Origin: Luminiphilus sp051201685
GTDB taxonomy: Bacteria > Pseudomonadota > Gammaproteobacteria > Pseudomonadales > Halieaceae
Reading direction: 5' to 3'
Length of the DNA: 64,000 bases
NCBI RefSeq assembly: GCF_051201685.1
Contig: NZ_CP179213.1
Location: forward strand, 2,108,001 to 2,172,000
The notes beneath the pieces are model-generated. The model saw nothing but the letters and a program-made list of their open reading frames with translations. It searched no databases and had not been told where the DNA came from. Position 1 is the first letter of the stretch, and every line of letters begins with the position of its first letter. Below, piece after piece: positions 61,292-64,000 of the stretch. The position numbers were made by a program, and so were the translations under genes.

Positions 61292-63520
61292 TTACTCTCC
61301 AAAGTTCCAGACGATCTCCGCACCAATGGTTCTTGGTGGGCGCGTTGCCGCGTATGACCACAGGCCCGCCACATCGTAACCGTGAGTATATCCGTCCTCA
61401 TCAGAAAGGTTACGTCCGAACACGCTCAAGCGAAGATCATTAATCTCCCAGTTAACCGACGCATCGAGTAGGTGCTGACCGTCATTCTTGAGCTCAGGTG
61501 CATTTGTCACGTTAACGTAATGCTCGCCTAAGTAATGGTAGGCCCCTCGAACCCAGATACGACCACTCGCCGTTGGCCACTCGTAGGTCGCATCGACGGT
61601 GCCCGTTAGATCAGGTGCGCGGCGAAACTCTAGGTAGCTAAAGTCGACCTCTTGACCGCTTTGTAAGTCGGTATAACCAAAGCTGTCATATTCGGTATCG
61701 AGATAACCGACATTGGCGCGCAATGTCAGACCTTCACCAATGATCGCCTGCGCTTCCAGCTCTACACCCCAGATCTCTGCTTCCGATGCATTCGTAACAA
61801 CCGTTTTTTGCCCCGTACCGGTATCGGAGGGCAGCTGTAACTCTTCCTGCTTATCGTCGTAAACCATGTAGAACACAGCACCGTTAAGTCGCAGCCTGTT
61901 GTCAGGACTCTGATGCTTAAAGCCGAGTTCGAAGTTATTAACCGTCTCTGGATTGTATGGCTGTGTCGCCTCCTCAGGTGAGTTGACCCGGCCGTTAAAT
62001 CCGCCTGACCGGTAACCCGACGAGTAAGTCGCATAGGTCATCAGACTATCACTCAGCTCATAGCGAAGGCTTGCCCGTGGCGTAAACTCACTCCATGATT
62101 CATCAGCACTCGCCGTTACGTTGCCCGTTTGTTCCGTACTCTTTTCGTCTTTGGTGTAGCGCCCGCCAAAGTTCAACGTCAAAGCGTCAGTGATGCGCCA
62201 GTCGACATCAGCGAAAAGGGCTTGGGACTCACTCTCTTGTCGCGTTTTCTGCAAGATATCGAGGATAGTGCCAGGAACGACAAAGCCCACCCAAGAACGC
62301 AACGGAATCTCATACTCGGAGTCCCACAGATAAGCGCCCATCACCGCGTTAACGGCACCGCCGTTGTCCCAAGCCAAACGAAGCTCATGGGACGTTTGCT
62401 CATAAGTCGCTGGGCGAGTCGTTCCGTACAGAAAGTCAGGTGTACCGTCCCAGTTAGAAATGATTGTTTCGTCAGATTCATAGCTGCCAAAAACATAATC
62501 GACGCTAATGGCGTCGGTTGCTTGCCAGCGGGCTTCAATGATGTGCGTGTCGGCATCAAATGTGGCCGCCATATCAGCCTCTACAGCCTGATCGGGAGAA
62601 GAGAAGGCAATGATTTGGTCGCCAGGATCGGGGGGAATATAACCGACGTTAGAAGTTTTTCGCCGATCACCCGTGATGGTTGAATCTATGCTGGGAGAAC
62701 AATAACCATAACCAGAGCAAAAAGCGTGACGTGCCTGCCCGGTATTCAGCAGCGGCGGGGTATCTTGATCAGTCTCCTCAAACTGCCCGGTATATTCGAG
62801 TTCGAGATTATCCGTAGGTGTCCACAGAATGTTGGCACCAAATGATTGGTAATCATTACGGCCGACATCGCGACCGATTTCATCATTATCATAGTAGCCC
62901 TTACTCTGATCGCGTTTCGCCGCAGACAACTTCACACCGACGTTGTCACCCAGACCAAAGTTAAAAATACCATCCATGTAATAGGTGTCGTACTCCTCGT
63001 AGCCTGCGCGAATCTTGCCGCCCAATTCGCCAGTGGGCTTGCTGCGGGTGATATTGATGATGCCGCCAATCGTGTTGCGGCCAAACAGCGTGCCTTGTGG
63101 ACCCCTGAGCACTTCCATGCTCTCTATATCGATGCTGCGCAGTAAGCTACCGGCATTTGAACCGATAAACATGCCATCAACAATCACACCAACAGCGGGG
63201 TCAAAGTTTTTCTCAACATCGGCAACGCCGACGCCGCGGATAAAGATTGCAGCAACGCCGCCGGGCCCTTGAGCGGTATCGTCAATCACAATGTTAGGTG
63301 AAATATTGGCAAGGTCTGTTATGTCTCTAGCGAACTGCCCTTCAATTTCAGACTTGGTCAGTGCACTGACGGAGAAGCCGACATCCTGCAGGTTCTCCGA
63401 GCGCTTACGCGCGGTGACGACCACCTCCTCAAGGGCCAACTCCTGTGCCTTTATTTCTACCGTTGCCGTTGCTGAAACGATGCCAGCGAGTACTGCTATT
63501 GCTAAGGGATGCTTTTTCAT
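61292..63520 (-). CDS. TonB-dependent outer-membrane receptor 2
   Basis: 742 residues. Signal peptide to about 25, TonB-box-like LEEVVVTARKR at 30-40, plug domain with EVLRGPQGTLFGRNTIGG, then a beta-barrel ending NFGE. The barrel end lacks the usual last aromatic. CCGGAG precedes the ATG. No motif 2 site is seen upstream, so it is not clearly regulated like receptor 1. It leads a unit with SnoaL-like and SDR genes. Confidence 0.95.
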   Translation of the reverse strand: MKKHPLAIAVLAGIVSATATVEIKAQELALEEVVVTARKRSENLQDVGFSVSALTKSEIEGQFARDITDLANISPNIVIDDTAQGPGGVAAIFIRGVGVADVEKNFDPAVGVIVDGMFIGSNAGSLLRSIDIESMEVLRGPQGTLFGRNTIGGIINITRSKPTGELGGKIRAGYEEYDTYYMDGIFNFGLGDNVGVKLSAAKRDQSKGYYDNDEIGRDVGRNDYQSFGANILWTPTDNLELEYTGQFEETDQDTPPLLNTGQARHAFCSGYGYCSPSIDSTITGDRRKTSNVGYIPPDPGDQIIAFSSPDQAVEADMAATFDADTHIIEARWQATDAISVDYVFGSYESDETIISNWDGTPDFLYGTTRPATYEQTSHELRLAWDNGGAVNAVMGAYLWDSEYEIPLRSWVGFVVPGTILDILQKTRQESESQALFADVDWRITDALTLNFGGRYTKDEKSTEQTGNVTASADESWSEFTPRASLRYELSDSLMTYATYSSGYRSGGFNGRVNSPEEATQPYNPETVNNFELGFKHQSPDNRLRLNGAVFYMVYDDKQEELQLPSDTGTGQKTVVTNASEAEIWGVELEAQAIIGEGLTLRANVGYLDTEYDSFGYTDLQSGQEVDFSYLEFRRAPDLTGTVDATYEWPTASGRIWVRGAYHYLGEHYVNVTNAPELKNDGQHLLDASVNWEINDLRLSVFGRNLSDEDGYTHGYDVAGLWSYAATRPPRTIGAEIVWNFGE

Positions 63521-63626
63521 GTCGTTGCTCCGGTGATAACGTTATTTTTAAATTATAGTTTTAGCGTGACCTTGGTCTTCTACCCTGTTTCAAAATGGTG
63601 CCCCCACAAATCACTGGGCGCTGTCT

Positions 63627-64000
63627 TTACTCTGGTTTGCTAAGTGTGTCTCCCTCAAAACTATTGAAATAATGGATGACAACATCGCGCCGGCGGATCT
63701 TCCAAAGACCCCCACGACGTTCGACCTGATCGGTATAGGTGGCACCAACAAAGGTTGCGTTCGGACTACCCGACAGTAGACCGGTACAGTCGACGTCGCA
63801 GCATGCTGTTGCGTGATCGGGATCAGTAAATTCCACCACTTGGTTGGAAGTAATGTGTTGACTCATTCCCCATGCTGGCCAGAGCACATCGTGCAGCGCA
63901 CTCAAAATACCAGCATGCCCAGCGAAGTCGCCAAAAGGCGGGCCAATGGCCCAAACGCAGTCTTCCCACCAAATACTCAAAAAGCGTGCTTCGTCGCGCT
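63627..64000 (-). CDS. SnoaL-like protein, partial (N-terminus off the window)
   Basis: The frame is open to the right edge of the window. WKIRRRDVVIHYFNSFEGDT marks the end strands of the NTF2 fold, and DEARFLSIWWEDCVW leads in from the edge. A start at 63980 (TTG) is possible but the residues before it also fit the family. It ends 106 bases before the receptor start on the same strand. Confidence 0.8.
   Translation of the reverse strand, partial: RDEARFLSIWWEDCVWAIGPPFGDFAGHAGILSALHDVLWPAWGMSQHITSNQVVEFTDPDHATACCDVDCTGLLSGSPNATFVGATYTDQVERRGGLWKIRRRDVVIHYFNSFEGDTLSKPE

Noticed and set aside
1..64000. Calling the island a steroid degradation cluster
   Set aside because: Several parts resemble steroid side-chain enzymes, but I see no ring-opening set (KstD, KshB, HsaA-D types) here, so the substrate cannot be named.
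1..64000. CRISPR arrays, insertion sequences, tRNA or rRNA genes
   Set aside because: I looked for regular short repeats, transposase-like products and cloverleaf or rRNA stretches and found none that I can support.

Overview
This window reads as one large catabolic island from a Gram-negative, aerobic, probably marine gammaproteobacterium. The clues are two TonB-dependent outer-membrane receptors, secreted PQQ/cytochrome c dehydrogenases, dense ATGA-coupled operons and base composition near the middle of the range. The Halieaceae/OM60 or Porticoccaceae type is my guess and is not proven. Almost every gene belongs to oxidation and CoA-dependent breakdown of a hydrophobic, probably polycyclic or isoprenoid-like compound: four Rieske oxygenase alpha subunits (one broken), one P450, two ferredoxins, seven full SDRs plus one relic, three CurA-type reductases, three CoA ligases, four acyl-CoA dehydrogenases, two thiolase-fold/DUF35 pairs, a MaoC pair, five SnoaL-like proteins (one cut by the window edge), two DUF3604 and two ThuA-like proteins. 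I see no ring-cleavage dioxygenase, no ferredoxin reductase, no RNA gene and no mobile element.

Layout. 1-3214 (-): 2-oxoacid dehydrogenase E1 alpha and beta, then a secreted cytochrome c/PQQ dehydrogenase cut by the window edge. 3284-5815 (-): TonB receptor 1 with a clear terminator. 6325-16490 (-): an eleven-gene operon with SnoaL, CoA ligase, MaoC pair, thiolase-fold protein, DUF35, Rieske oxygenase, DUF3604, two GSTs and an SDR. 16868-19607 (-): CurA-type reductase, P450, VOC protein. 19988-27335: single genes and small units, with a GFA protein, SDRs, Rieske ferredoxin, CurA reductase, a Rieske oxygenase interrupted by an in-frame TGA, and SnoaL. 27433-28164 (-): TetR regulator 1. 28476-34210 (+): DUF35, thiolase, Rieske, ThuA, DUF3604. 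34400-36663 (-): SnoaL, acyl-CoA dehydrogenase, ferredoxin. 36947-41691 (+): CoA ligase, two acyl-CoA dehydrogenases, SDR. 41748-47180: Rieske oxygenase and divergent ThuA, CurA reductase, PQQ protein. 47479-53408 (-): SDR, APH kinase, CoA ligase, TetR regulator 2, hydrolase, LLM monooxygenase. 53714-57206 (+): acyl-CoA dehydrogenase and PQQ protein. 57502-64000: rhodanese, an O-antigen-ligase-like protein, SDR, SnoaL, TonB receptor 2 and a partial SnoaL.

How it may work together (inference). The receptors import the substrate. Periplasmic PQQ/cytochrome c enzymes and DUF3604 metallohydrolases could trim it. Rieske and P450 oxygenases hydroxylate it, SDRs and CurA reductases adjust the redox state, CoA ligases activate acids, and dehydrogenase, hydratase and thiolase/aldolase sets shorten side chains. 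An APH kinase, acyl-CoA dehydrogenase, SDR and CoA ligase resemble the levulinate (Lva) pathway for 4-hydroxyacyl-CoAs.

The two strongest new points are these. First, a quartet of thiolase-fold protein, DUF35, Rieske oxygenase and DUF3604 hydrolase is present in two separate operons. Second, two families of palindromic operator-like sites sit in the promoter gaps and suggest two interleaved TetR regulons. AARCAARC-NN-GYTTGYTT occurs at four gaps in the centre, including the one upstream of TetR 1. ACTTGT-N5-ACAAGT occurs at three gaps in the outer part, including the one upstream of the TetR 2 operon.
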